Source: Adiantum capillus-veneris (taxonomy: Eukaryota; Streptophyta; Polypodiopsida; Polypodiales; Pteridaceae). Taken from it: a stretch of DNA of 64,000 bases. The position numbers and the translations under genes are program-made. Positions within the stretch are counted from its first letter, which is position 1. Each line of letters opens with the position of its first letter. The stretch is from NCBI GenBank assembly GCA_014529385.2, contig CM043967.1, positions 12,239,001 to 12,303,000 on the forward strand, in the 5' to 3' direction. Under the pieces are notes generated by a model, which was not told where the DNA came from, did not search any database, and was given only the letters and a program-made list of their open reading frames with translations. Positions 1 through 10,906 of the stretch are shown in pieces.

Positions 1-80
1 TCCCCCCCTCACCCCCCCCCCCCCCCCCCCCTTCCCCCTTCCCCCCCCTCTGTGTGTGTGTGTGTGTGTGTGTGTGTACA
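1..80. repeat. Poly-C tract and (GT)n microsatellite
   Basis: The window opens with C homopolymer broken by short CT steps, followed by about 13 GT units ending near 77. It is simple sequence with no coding signal. Confidence 0.9.
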
Positions 81-947
81 CACTCAATGTGTCCCACATA
101 AGGTTTAGGTAGCGCCAATCAAATCCGAGATCGTTCGACTCTGACCCTTTGTGCAAAGCTACAACATGTAATGTGCACATTCTCCAAGCTAGAAGGAAAA
201 TTATACACGAAGGTGCTAAGTGCGAGATTTTAGCTCAACAATATACAATGTGTGAAATCTTCGAAAGTTCTACATTTTTTTGAAGCTCAAGTATAAATTT
301 CAAGGCTAGAAAGAAAAAGGGAGTTCTTTATGCTCCGCATAATCTAGCCTGGGCACATCCCAATGGGATCCATATTGGGGGTCATTCGGACCGTCGAAAT
401 GGGATCGACATTGGGGGTCATTCGAACCATCGAATTTGGGTTGTTAAGTAAATTTAGGGCGAAAAGTAAATTCAGGTCAGCAAGTAAATTTAAGCTAATC
501 AAGATTGTCTCGCACCTTGCACGTCAAAGCCACGACCTGTCCTATTTAAGGCATGGACTCTAACCACCACGCTCACATGCTTTCATTGAATATCATGGTA
601 CTCCTATGCATTACATTGTAAGTGCAGACTAATCTGTAAATTTGGATACCGATTGCATGGTCTACAATGCATGTGTGTCATGAACTGTCACCTCCACCCT
701 TGATCCCATTTAACCATGTCCATGCCATAGATGTTCTTTATGGCCTTCGAAATACGAAGTAGAGCCATCCTTTACAAAAACAAAAGTAATCACCCTTCAA
801 AATTGAAGGCTTGAGTGAAACTCCATCACTCTCCATGGCCTTGCTAAAGAATTTAAATAATATAAATATAGATATAGTACTAACTATTGTGACTTTTTGA
901 CATAATTAAGAAGTCAAAACTAAGTCTTTTTATTTTTTGACGAGAGT

Positions 948-1052
948 ACTTCTTACTTACCCTTCACTTTAACATTTCAAACCAAATGACTTCCTACTTA
1001 CCCTTTCACTTTAACATTTCAAACCAAATGACTTCTTACTTACCCTTCACTT
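948..1052. repeat. 41-bp tandem repeat
   Basis: A unit starting ACTTCTTACTTACCCTTCAC and ending in CAAACCAAATG occurs twice in full and once in part, with only a few changes. It looks like a local slippage or unequal-exchange array. Confidence 0.8.
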
Positions 1053-1797
1053 TTCTTTTCTTAAAGTTCTTGAAATGAAGGAGAGAGTGACACATGGATG
1101 TCCTCTCCTTCTTTGAAAATTTTAAGCTCAATTATATATAGTATAGATATAGAAGATTTCTTAGGAACTAAGAGTTAAGTAAGCTTTACTCGTTATTGAA
1201 CTCAAAAAAACGAACTTAAAAAGAGAGGCATTCCATTGTGGGTAAAAGGTAAAGTACTTTTCTAAAGTAGATTTTGCATGATTTGAAAGATACTTCTTAA
1301 GAACTAAGAGTTAAGTAAGCTTTACTCGTTATTGCATAAGTAGAAATTGCTTGAAGTGAATGAGTCATCTTTATCCATAGATACTTATTTGTCATAACAC
1401 ATCGATCACACATCACATCAGATCCTATTTATCACTAATTGAAAATGTGTGAAGTAGATTTTAAAAAAACTTTATTTATTTTTTACTTTTATAGCATACT
1501 TCCAAGTTTAAAGCAACTATCCCCACATGTACTATCTCAATCAAAGATCTGTACACGCTAAGCATTGATCGGAATGTGTAATCTACACCATACACTCTAA
1601 GAGGAAAAATTGAGAACCGCTCATATTACTGTGGAATAACAAATGAAAAAAGGAGAGAAAAAATTGCATTGGCAGTCATAGAAGTGGCGATAGATGCGAA
1701 AATGGTTTGTCAGCAATATGTGCAGTAATAGTCACGGATATATACTCTCGTATATTGTTGCGTCTATTATCGCGGATATTACCGCCATGCATCTATT

Positions 1798-1862
1798 AAA
1801 AAATAAAGGTGCTCATTTGGGCAGCCAATTTTGCATGGCCCAAATGAGGACCTTTATTTTTT
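1798..1862. repeat. 25-bp near-perfect inverted repeat (foldback)
   Basis: Left arm 1798-1822 and right arm 1838-1862 are complementary at 24 of 25 positions around a 15-nt loop (1823-1837). The arms are mixed sequence, not AT microsatellite, so chance is unlikely. It could be the core of a small foldback or MITE element, or a transcribed hairpin. No flanking target duplication is obvious. Confidence 0.8.
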
Positions 1863-2484
1863 ACCTGCTCAAAACGATTGAAACATCAATTGCATTTTGA
1901 ATAATGTACATAGAAAAATATATACCTTACCTTGATAATTTAAAGTGCAAAAAAAATTTACAAATAAGATATAAATTTTAGTTCGGTTGTATATACATAT
2001 GCTCATAGAGTTTTTCTTGTGTCACATTGGGACTTTAAGAGAGGACTACAAATATTTTCTATCTCTCCAAGTCCTTCTCCTCCTCGTTATCGTCCATAGG
2101 TTCATACATTTGATATGATGTAGACATATCGCATGTAGAGATCCGACTACTGAGTCGAATTGCTCGCAAGAGATGTGATGGTTCTCCAACAATTATCACC
2201 AAGTATCGAGTTCTGCGTGTCGCTCTCGATATTTGACCGTCTCTTTGGTCGGGCGACTCAAAGTGATATTTTCCTAAGTTAGCAATAACAAAAGCAATTC
2301 ATAAACTAAAACCTTTTCTGAACAGTTTAGATTCCAATTTAAAAAATCTTACATATTTGTTCTTCCAAGCTGCTCTGCCTCCCAAACCATAGTGTCTGGG
2401 AGTTTCTCTAGCCATATCTTCACGTTGTTTCCTGTAGGATGAGCTCATTGCAGTTTTCCTACATTGTCCACTACCACTCCGCAT

Positions 2485-3598
2485 CTGCCATGCTGTCTCC
2501 ACGATAGCTCCTGTCTGGATTTGTGACCTGGTTGGTCGTTGTGCGTCGTACACTTGATTGCTTGTTTTTCACAAATGTTTTAATGTTACCCTCTAACCAC
2601 TGTGTTGAAAAAATGCTGATTGGGACATTTGGGAATCGAGCATGCAACGCTTCCTCGATGTAGCGTGAATGATCGGACTACTGGTTTTTGAACTCTAGAA
2701 AACATTTTTTTTAAATCAAGTGTACAAGAATCTAAAGATGGCGTTGAAACGCCCTATCATGTGCTTTACCAAAGTCCACTTTGTCACCATATCTCACTCT
2801 ATAGTAGTGTTCATGCATGTCTGGCATGGGTACATCAATATCCTCGTCCTTTGCATTTAGGGCGGCACGCTTTGAAATAGGGGACTCCATCCCCCCCCCC
2901 CCCCCCCACCACCACCAAAACAAGCAAAACCACAGTATCTCCCGCCACTCCGCTTGTCTTGGGCGTTCGTTGCCCAGAGACGAACATCGATACACAATCC
3001 CAGAAGAAGTGCGTCAATGATGCTTTGGTGAAGCATGAGTGGAATGGAGTGGCGTGAGGCCTTGCAATGGAAGGGGAGTGGGACCCTGCGATGGAAGGGG
3101 AGTAGGCTTTGCGATGGAAAGGGAGTAGGTCGGTAAGAAGAGACCGTAGAAGGAGGTGACATTGATGCGAGGATTTGGACGTACAGAGTCCCTCCCTGGC
3201 TCCCCCATGGCGTGGTCTGATGAGAAAGATCATAGGCCGCAAGCTGTTGCTGCGTGTAGCGGTCAAACAATCTCTCTGTTGAACGAAAGTACAAGTCTCG
3301 TAAAGAGAGTGCGCGTTGGAGGTCTGGATCTACCACTAGCCGAAGAACTTGGGTAGATGGATCGGCACCTCCGTAGGTGTAGGAGGGCCATGCTTGCAAA
3401 TAACAAAGAGAAACCTACACTCATGCTCACAAAAAAATAGCTACATATATGCTTAATTCCAATGCTTGGACTTATTGCCTCAAGACTCAGGTCCAGTGGA
3501 GGCAACATCCACCCTGGATGGGAGCCCATTTGGGACGTGAACCAATCAAAAGAAGAATCTGATGGTTGTTCCCTACGAGATGGTCTCTCGTCTGACAT
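2485..3598 (-). pseudogene. Decayed coding remnant, unidentified
   Basis: Several open stretches on the minus strand look like real protein but do not join without stops or shifts. They are 3399-3160 (with RDLYFRSTERLFDRYTQQQL), 2900-2735 (with DEDIDVPMPDMHEHYYRVRY) and a 75-codon ATG-less frame at about 2710-2485 (with RYIEEALHARFPNVPISIF). A G/C homopolymer interrupts it near 2890. I do not recognise the family. A transposase-type gene or a spliced host gene are both possible. Coordinates bracket the fragments only. Confidence 0.3.
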
Positions 3599-3719
3599 CT
3601 ACATTAAAGGTTGATAAGTATCAGGACCCAACGCTATATCTAATCTGCATACCTCTACATGTCTACATCCAATCCCTCTCTACACCTAAACATAGGTATA
3701 CCTAAACCTAAACATACGT

Positions 3720-4308
3720 ATTCATCTACCCCTTTATATCTCTCTCTATCTAACCCTTTCCTCTCTCTCTTTCTCTCTCTATCTTATGTATAGAGAGGGT
3801 AGAGATAGATAGAGATTAAAGCTTTGGTTACTACTTCTCTTAGCCTTTGAAAAAATGTACTGAAGTAATTACACCCGTGGTTTAGAATATTATTTATTGC
3901 AAAGAGTAGTAGAATGGATTTAACAGTGCTAAGTTGACACTGATTCCTATCGAGTTTGCTAATAACTCAATAATGGTTAAGCTTTAGGCAAGTCTAAAAG
4001 ACTCCATCATTAAAACCATAGTTCTCGATGGTGTCCCCCAAATCCTGTAAACGGGCATGCCAGCCGAGATAATAAATCTCAGTCCCACTTACCCTATTGC
4101 AATGAACAACTTCAACCTTCATAGATTAAAGGAGTGCATCTCTTCTTAGGTAAAGAAGAAAAAAAACTCTAATCACTAAGTATCTATCTCTACACTCTCT
4201 TTATAGAGACATAGAGAGGGGTAAGACGAGGGCAATAGAGTAGAGAGACCAATAGGAGATTTATCTACTCCTATTGCTCTTTCTCTCCCTCTCTCTTTTC
4301 CTCTCAGT

Positions 4309-4403
<95 letters not shown>

Positions 4404-4450
4404 CTCTCTCTTTCTCTCCCTCTCTATCTTTAATTTTTACCTCTTTCTCT
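3720..4450. repeat. CT-rich tract with (CT)n and (TA)n microsatellites
   Basis: Pyrimidine-rich sequence with CTCT runs at 3750-3785, then (CT)n at 4312-4351 directly followed by (TA)n to about 4395. ORFs through it encode only LSLS and YIYI and are artefacts. Confidence 0.9.
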
Positions 4451-4570
4451 CTCTAATCTCCCTTTCCTTCTCTCCCTTACTTATTTCTCTCTCTTCATAG
4501 GAAAAGAAGGAGGGGGGGCAGCGGGAGGGGGGTTTACCTTGACTTATAAAGACGGTTGAAGATTAGGTGG

Positions 4571-4727
4571 AGCGTCCAAAGTAGTTCGTGATAAGTCCCC
4601 CTCTAAGAAAACTCCTTCCAAAGTGGTCCGGAATAGTTTGTTTGTTTATGTGTGTGTGTGTGTGTGTGTGTGTGAAATAGTTCGCGGTAAGTCCCTCTCT
4701 AAGAAAACTCCTTCGAAAGCGGTCCAA

Positions 4728-4793
<66 letters not shown>

Positions 4794-4897
4794 TAGTCCT
4801 TGTGTGTGTGTGAGAGAGAGAGAGAAAGAGCATCCAAAGTAGTTTGCGGTAAGTCCCCCTCTAAGAAAACTCCTTCCAAAGCGGTCCAAGATAGTTT

Positions 4898-4949
<52 letters not shown>

Positions 4950-5000
4950 TAGTCCTTGTGTGTGTGCATGTGTGTGTGAGGAAGAGGAGAGAGAGAGAGA
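4571..5000. repeat. Compound minisatellite: about 65-bp core alternating with (GT)n
   Basis: A core containing AAGTCCCCCTCTAAGAAAAC recurs near 4590, 4690 and 4850. Each copy is separated from the next by long GT runs (4653-4672, 4735-4790, 4900-4945), partly followed by GA runs. The unit is therefore core plus microsatellite, expanding together. The 12.5-kb array has the same plan with a different core. Confidence 0.85.
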
Positions 5001-5213
5001 GAATAGGGCAGATGCTTGGGGGTGCACGTGCGATGGCGGGGGAGAGTTTGAGCAGGGTATGTTGCTCTCCCCTTCTTTTTTAGACACAAGTTATTACTAC
5101 AGATATTTATCGTGCAGCCTTTTCAAACAAATACAAAAGGATACGAGGTAGCAGGGGGTACAAACCACCTCCCTCTACCCTTAGATTGTATGATATCCTA
5201 TCTATAGTCTTTG

Positions 5214-5623
5214 ATTTTTTTAATTTATCCAAACCTTCTACCTGGTAGAGTAGATAGATGCCCCATGGATGGCATTTTAGAGGGCAACCAAGGGCTTTCC
5301 TATAATTTGTCAAATCAACCGCTTGATGAATTACTTTATGGGATTTATGCCAAGCTGATGTTCTTGCCCTCCTACTACATGCAAACCTTTGAAGAAGATT
5401 CTACATGGGGTTTTTCATTTTCCAATCCACAATGTTTGGCCTCGTGGTAAAAAATCTTCGCGCCAGATTTTTCAGATACACCGTAATGGAGCTTAGCAGT
5501 CCAGTTGATTTAGAGTCCTTGGCCAAAATGGAAAAGAAGCTCCGAATAAAGTACTATGATGCTCTAGAAGCCTTGACGAAGCAACAAAAAGCTCAAAAAT
5601 TAGACCATTATCCGATACCCTGA
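5214..5623 (+). other. Possible coding remnant ahead of an LTR boundary
   Basis: Two overlapping frames (5211-5450 and 5405-5623) have plausible composition, including PVDLESLAKMEKKLRIKYYD, and stop at 5621-5623. They lie just upstream of a purine tract and an LTR-like TG start at 5655, so this may be the 3' end of a retroelement polyprotein. No family motif is recognised. A host exon is also possible. Confidence 0.25.
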
Positions 5624-5642
5624 AGCTGTGTTGCAAACGACC

Positions 5643-5673
5643 CAGTTTAGGAGGGGGAAAATGTTAGCATATT
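5643..5673 (+). repeat. Candidate polypurine tract and 5' end of a 3' LTR
   Basis: A purine run (AGGAGGGGGAAAA) is followed at once by TGTTAGCATATTGCTAACA, which starts with TG and is itself a perfect 8+8 inverted repeat. That order, PPT then TG, is what a retroelement internal/LTR junction shows. No second LTR copy was found, so this is a remnant at best. Confidence 0.4.
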
Positions 5674-6925
5674 GCTAACATCGGAGTCTATATATATAGT
5701 CTATAATATAATCTCTTGATTTTTTTATCAATCTGACATCTATAGCCTTAAACCCTTGTACTTCTTTGATTTTCAAACTGAATTTGTAGCAGTTATGTGA
5801 TTATAAGCCAAAGAGTGTGGGGCTAAATGCTTCCAAATTGTATCATGAAATCTTAGGTTGCAATAGAGTTAAAAAGTTTTTCGCTTTGAACTTAAAACTT
5901 TTGGGTAAGGTATAAAAGTCAAATTTTGTAAAACCTAAAGGAGTTCTTTTGGATCATAAGCGTTACGATTGTTCTGCAGAGCACTGTGTTCTTCCCTTCT
6001 TCTTTCTCAAGCTCATAACTCCATGGTGAAGTGTCCATTAGAAGTGACATCTGCTTCATCGCATTCACAGGAGAAAGCTCTTCGTAACATAGTAAAACTA
6101 TGTTTTTGTTGCTACTCACCTACTCCGTAATATGCTCATAACTTAGGATCTACATGACCAAACTATATTTTATGCATTGGAGGGGTGTTGGGGCATCATT
6201 GCTAAGCTCTAGGGTGCAATTGGTGATGAAAATGGTTAGGTCAAATATGCCCTGTAGGTAATAAGTGTGATTTTAGCAAGTGCTCAAAAGGGGGATTTAA
6301 GGGCATGGACATGTGTCTTTAGATGTTGTTTACCCATTCTATAAGTTTCATCTTGTTTGGACTTTGTTTGCTTTGTAAACCGTTGAGATTCGCTTGCTGT
6401 GTCGTGGTTAGCATTTGCTGCTTGACATGCAGTTGAGTGTGTTTTGAGTAAGGTAGGGGTTGAGTGTGTTTTCCAAGAGACTGACAACCTCTCGTAGCCT
6501 CCATGCACTAGTTGAGCTGACTCTATCATGTGGTTTGACATTTATGTTCATGGTTCTCACTATCACTACAATAAGATAGCGAGGCTTGGCATTCGGGGGG
6601 CCCCAACAACTGCAAACCTATAGCCCCGCCCTGTGATCGAGCCCAAGTGACATGTAAACCCTCAGTATCTCTTCCCACCTACACCTGATACTCCTAGTGG
6701 TGGCCAAGAATTTTAGGGGGTGCCTCTTGGAATGCTGCTCACATTGCTACCCGATTTCATTTTTCAAACAAACATTAATCTTTAGATCCGAGTCTCAGCC
6801 ACTCTCTCAAAGCTCGGAGCTTTGAGTAACGTTTCAAATATTTGAAGGTCCAAGAAATCATCAACAAGACATCCGTCCAAACTCTGCTACACCCGGTCAT
6901 TCTAGATAGGTAGCAAAGAAAGTGA
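5674..6925. other. No gene seen
   Basis: Mixed-composition DNA with only short ORFs, none with recognisable features. It includes the likely body of a degenerate LTR (5655 onward) and unassigned sequence up to the interrupted ORF. Confidence 0.5.
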
Positions 6926-7126
6926 GGACTTCACTCACCATGGTGCACCAGTGAGGACACTCTTGAAGAAGCAATTTTCAAGCTCAATGACATTCTTCTA
7001 CCTGTCAACATCAAGCCTAAGTTTGATTCTTGGATCAATGATAAACACATGCATTTGCCACCACTCGAGCATTGTATCCTCACCTTCAAGGACAAAGAAG
7101 AACGGATAACGCTACTACGACAATCC

Positions 7127-7469
7127 TGTTAAGTATGGAGCCTGATTTACCCTTGTAATTTTCTGTGGTAAAAGCGCACATTTGTAAGGCCCCCATTATG
7201 AGGAGAAGCCATCGTGCGTGAAGGAAAATCACTCACCGGAAACCAAAATTTTCACGAACAAGAATCGGGGGCAACTTTAGAGGCCTCGGGGGCCTCCGTC
7301 CCCGAGACTTTTTTTTCGCCGGAATATTATGGCCGGACGGCGGCCGTAAAGTGGTCGGAAGACAACCGGTCGGTTGGCCGGTAGTCAATGGCCGATGGCC
7401 GGTGGTCGGAAGTCAATGGCCGGTGGCCGGTGGCCGAATTCAAAAGCGGACTTGTCTTCTCAAGGGCGG
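7127..7469 (+). repeat. Truncated 5' LTR of the copia element
   Basis: It matches 9983-10352 of the 3' LTR with few changes, including the GC-rich GGCCGGTGGCC-type repeats near 7370-7435, and then diverges at GGGCGG. A 22-nt hairpin at 7285-7306 has its inner eight bases inverted relative to the 3' LTR copy (10141-10162). Confidence 0.9.
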
Positions 7470-9922
7470 TCTTTCATTCTGATGTTTGGGGTCCTGCAAG
7501 TACACCATCACTTGGTGGCTCATTGTACTATGTAACATTCATAGACGATGCGACTATAAAAACATGGGTTTATGTCATGAAGAATAAATCCGATGTATTT
7601 TCCATATTTCAAAGGTGGAAAGCCTTTGTGGAGAATGAAACAGGTACCAAGGTTAAATGCCTCAGATCCAACAATGGAGGCGAATATTGCAGCCAAGCTT
7701 TTGAAAGCTTTTGTGCTAGCAATGGCATTCGGAGGCAAAGGACAACCCCAAGGACACCTCAACAAAATGGGATTTCGGAAAGGATGAATAGGGCAATCAT
7801 GGAACGAGCACGAAGCATGTGGCTACATGCAGGCCTACCGCTTGAGCTTTGGGCAGAAGCTATAAGTACGTCTATGTACTTAATCAATCGGTCACCCTCA
7901 ACGGCATTGGATGGGGGAGTTCCAAAAGAGGCATGGACAGGTAAACCGGTGAATTATGCATTTCTCAAAGTGTTTGAGTGTGAGGCTTTCATGCACATAG
8001 ATAGAAGCCTAAGATCAAAGTTAGATGCAAAGTCCAAAAAGTGTTTCTTCATTGGCTATGGAGAAGGAGACTTTGGGTATCGCCTATGGAATCCTGAAGA
8101 TGGTAAAATCTTAAGGAGTAGGGATGTAATTTTTAACGAACAAAATATGAACAAAGATTACTTGGAAAGAAAACAAACAAAAGAAACAGGTGATGAGTAC
8201 ATGGAGCTTGAGGACAGTGAAGACTCAAGGACTGCAAACGGTGACAATGTGCAACAACGTCAACCAAATGAGGAGCCTCAACCTATTCCCCGAAGATCTA
8301 CAAGAGCAAGTAGACCTCCAGAAAGGTTTGTTCCTTCCTTCAACCATCTCTTGATCTCAGATTCTGGAGAGCCCGAATCATATGAAGAAGCTATGCAACA
8401 CGAATCCAAAGAAGAATGGACGAAGAGCATGCAAGTGGAGATGGACTCACTACATCGCAACCAAACATGGGAGTTGGTTGAGTTGACTAAGGGTAAGCGG
8501 GCACTTCAAAACAAATGGGTGTACAAGCTAAAGGAAGAAGAAGGTGGGAAGAAAAGGTACAAGTCTAGGCTTGTGGTAAAAGGTTTTTCTCAAAAGAAAG
8601 GTATTGACTTCAATGAAATATTTTCTCCTGTTGTAAAAATAAACTCAATTAGGCTTGTCTTAAGCCTTGTGGCTGCTCATGATCTAAATCTCGAGCAAAT
8701 GGATGTAAATACGGCATTCTCTCACGGTGACTTAGAGGAGGAAATCTACATGCTTCAACCAAAGGGGTATGAAGTAAAAGGTAAGGAGAAAATGGTTTGC
8801 AGATTAAAGAAGAGCTTGTATGGTTTAAAGCAAGCATCAAGACAATGGTACTTGAAGTTTGATCGATGGATGTTGGATCATGGATTCACAAGATGCAACT
8901 CGGATCACTGCGTCTACACGAAGAATTTGGGAGATGGGAAATTCATCATCCTAATGTTGTATGTTGATGACATGTTGATTGCAAGTGTTAACATGCAGGA
9001 CATCAAAGACCTAAAAGAGGAGCTGTCCAAATCTTTTTCAATGAAAGATTTAGGTGCTGCTAAGAGGATACTTGGTATGAAAATATCAAGGGACAGGATG
9101 AAGAAGACAATAAAGCTATCTCAAGAAGATTACATTAAAAAGGTACTAGAAAGGTTTGCAATGCAAAATGCAAAACCAGTTTCTACACCTTTGGCTGGTC
9201 ATTTTAAACTAACGAAGGATATGTGTCCAAAGACACAAGAGGAGATAGCCTATATGTCTAAAGTTCCATATGCTGCAACGATAGGTTCTCTAATGTATGC
9301 TATGGTCTGGACAAGGCCAGACATTGCACATGCAGTGGGAGTTGTGAGTAGGTTCATGGACAACCCAGGTAAAGAGCATTGGCAAGCTGTGAAGTGGATA
9401 CTTAGGTATCTAAAAGGGACAACAACAAATGCTTTGTATTTTGGAGGAACTGATATTTTTCTATAAGGGTATGCTGATGCAGATATGGCAGGTGACAAAG
9501 ATACTCGAAGGAGCACTACTGGCTATGTGTTCACGGTTGGAGGCACAACAGTAAGCTGGGATTCAAAGCTGCAGAAAGTGGTTTCACTTTCTACCACGGA
9601 AGCAGAGTATGTAGCAATGACGGAGGCAACCAAAGAAATTCTGTGGCTTCACAGATTCTTAGAAGAGCTTGGATTCAAACAAGACAATTGTGTCTTGTAC
9701 AGTGATAGCCAAAGCGCTATCCATCTTGCGAAGAACTCAGCCTTTCATTCAAGGACAAAGCACATTGAGGTGAGATATCACTTCATACGCACTCTTTTGG
9801 AAGAGGGACAGCTAAAGCTAGGAAAGGTGCATACAAGTGAAAATCCTGCAGACATGTTTACAAAGGTGGTCAACAAGGACAAGTTGAGCTTTTGCTCATC
9901 TTCAATCGGCATTCAAGGATAA
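7470..9922 (+). pseudogene. Copia pol: integrase core, reverse transcriptase, RNase H
   Basis: The open frame runs from 7388 inside the LTR to TAA at 9464-9466 and continues in the same frame to 9922, so one nonsense codon separates RT from RNase H. Integrase: DVWGP, FIDDAT, then RSNNGGEY where the family has RSDNGGEY, so the second catalytic Asp is Asn; TPQQNGISERMNR follows. The RT domain has the catalytic YVDDMLIA (around 8960). RNase H shows [29 protein letters not shown] and [11 protein letters not shown], and the C-terminus has [12 protein letters not shown]. The first 27 codons of the ORF are LTR sequence, not native protein. Gag and protease are missing. The copy is dead on three independent counts. 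Confidence 0.95.
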
Positions 9923-9969
9923 GAAGCCAGAATGGAAAGCAGTCACAAGTTTGGTTTGGAGATCAGTCT

Positions 9970-9982
9970 CCAAGTGGGAGAT
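9970..9982 (+). other. Polypurine tract of the copia element
   Basis: The purine-rich AAGTGGGAGAT lies directly before the TG of the 3' LTR, the usual plus-strand primer site for reverse transcription. Confidence 0.8.
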
Positions 9983-10769
9983 TGTTAAGTATGGAGCCTG
10001 ATTTACCCTTGTAATTTTATGTGGTAAAAGCGCACATTTGTAAGGCCCCCATTATGAGGAGAAGCCATCGTGCGTGAAGGAAAATCACTCACCGGAAACC
10101 AAAATTTTCACGAACAAGAATCAGGGGCAACTTTAGAGGCCTCGGGGGCGGAGGCCCCCGAGACTTTTTTTTTTCACCGGAATATTATGGCCGGCCGGCG
10201 GCCGGAAAGTGGTTGGAAAACAACCGGTCGGTTGGCCGGTGGCCGGTAGTCAATGACCGATGGCCGGTGGTCGGAAGTCAATGGCCGGTGGTCGGTGGCC
10301 GAATTCAATGGCCGGTGGCCGAATTCAAAAGCGGACTTGTCTTCTCAAGGGCGGCCACACATGGGCGGATTGGAGGGTCCGATTTGGACTTATTCGCACA
10401 AGGGCGGCTACACATGGTTGTCTTTCATAAGAGAGGGCAGCCCTTTTGGCCTATAAAAGGAGGCCATTTCTACACACATTTCATAGTGTGAAGTTGATGC
10501 AACAAGGTGAGTGTGAGGTGGTGAGAGTGAAGCAAGGCGGGAGCTCCATTAAGGGTATAATCCCTTTGTAAATTACTTCTTGTTTTGAAGTACTAAAGCC
10601 ATTGAGTGGCTGCTTTCCCGTGGACATGGCCCACATTGGGTGAACCACGTATATCGTGTGTACTCTCTCTCTCTCTCTCTCTACTCTATAATCTCGTATA
10701 TGTAAATCTGTCTCTCTCCATTAAGTAATCTACTCAATTGTCTATTTAGCTACGTCTTATTTCCTAACA
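9983..10769 (+). repeat. Complete 3' LTR of the copia element (787 bp)
   Basis: It starts TGTTAAGTATGG and ends CTAACA, next to the target duplication. Contents in order: a short GC hairpin (10141-10162), a GGCCGGTGG-type minisatellite (about 10185-10325), a good TATA box CTATAAAAG at 10451 that would set the transcript start near 10480, and a (CT)n run near 10664-10682. Confidence 0.92.
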
Positions 10770-10906
10770 AATCCTGCCTCCTCAAGGGAAAATTATTTTG
10801 GATCGCCGAAGAATTGACCACAAATCAACTCAAAGTAAAAGCAAGCAAGCTCAATAATGTACACAGATCCTCAAACAAGATAAGTGGCAATCTACTAAGG
10901 TGGTAA

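Larger units (their letters stand above)
81..2300. other. AT-rich non-coding stretch with local repeats
   Basis: No convincing gene. It holds a 36-bp tandem duplication (362-397 and 398-433), a 41-bp unit repeated about 2.6 times (948-1052), a 42-bp direct repeat (1157-1198 and 1292-1334, sharing the core GAACTAAGAGTTAAGTAAGC), and a hairpin at 1798-1862. The short ORFs have no recognisable protein character. Confidence 0.6.
7127..10769 (+). mobile_element. Ty1/copia LTR retrotransposon, internally deleted
   Basis: It is bounded by TG (7127) and CA (10769) and flanked by a perfect 5-bp target duplication AATCC (7122-7126 and 10770-10774). The 3' LTR is 787 bp, but the 5' LTR keeps only 343 bp (7127-7469) before it runs straight into integrase sequence. 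The rest of the 5' LTR, the primer binding site, gag, protease and the integrase zinc finger are gone. The pol order integrase, RT, RNase H is that of copia. The element cannot prime its own reverse transcription. Confidence 0.95.
6926..10906 (+). pseudogene. Open reading frame split by the copia insertion; L1 ORF1-like
   Basis: An ATG-less frame is open from 6926 to 7126, where the copia element begins, and resumes at 10775 in the same phase to a TAA at 10904-10906. Counting the target duplication AATCC once, the reading frame continues across the junction for about 100 residues. It includes KPKFDSWINDKHMHLPPLEH before the break and a KG-x-L-F-W-I-A-E-E-L-T stretch after it. That pattern resembles the RRM-like part of L1-type LINE ORF1 proteins, which is a tentative reading. 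A tail ending in ATCT repeats near 11130 would suit a LINE 3' end. The frame was coding-like before insertion and is now disrupted. Confidence 0.45.

Noticed and set aside
4563..5089. His/Thr repeat ORFs on the minus strand
   Set aside because: They follow the (GT)n blocks of the minisatellite and are open in two frames at once.
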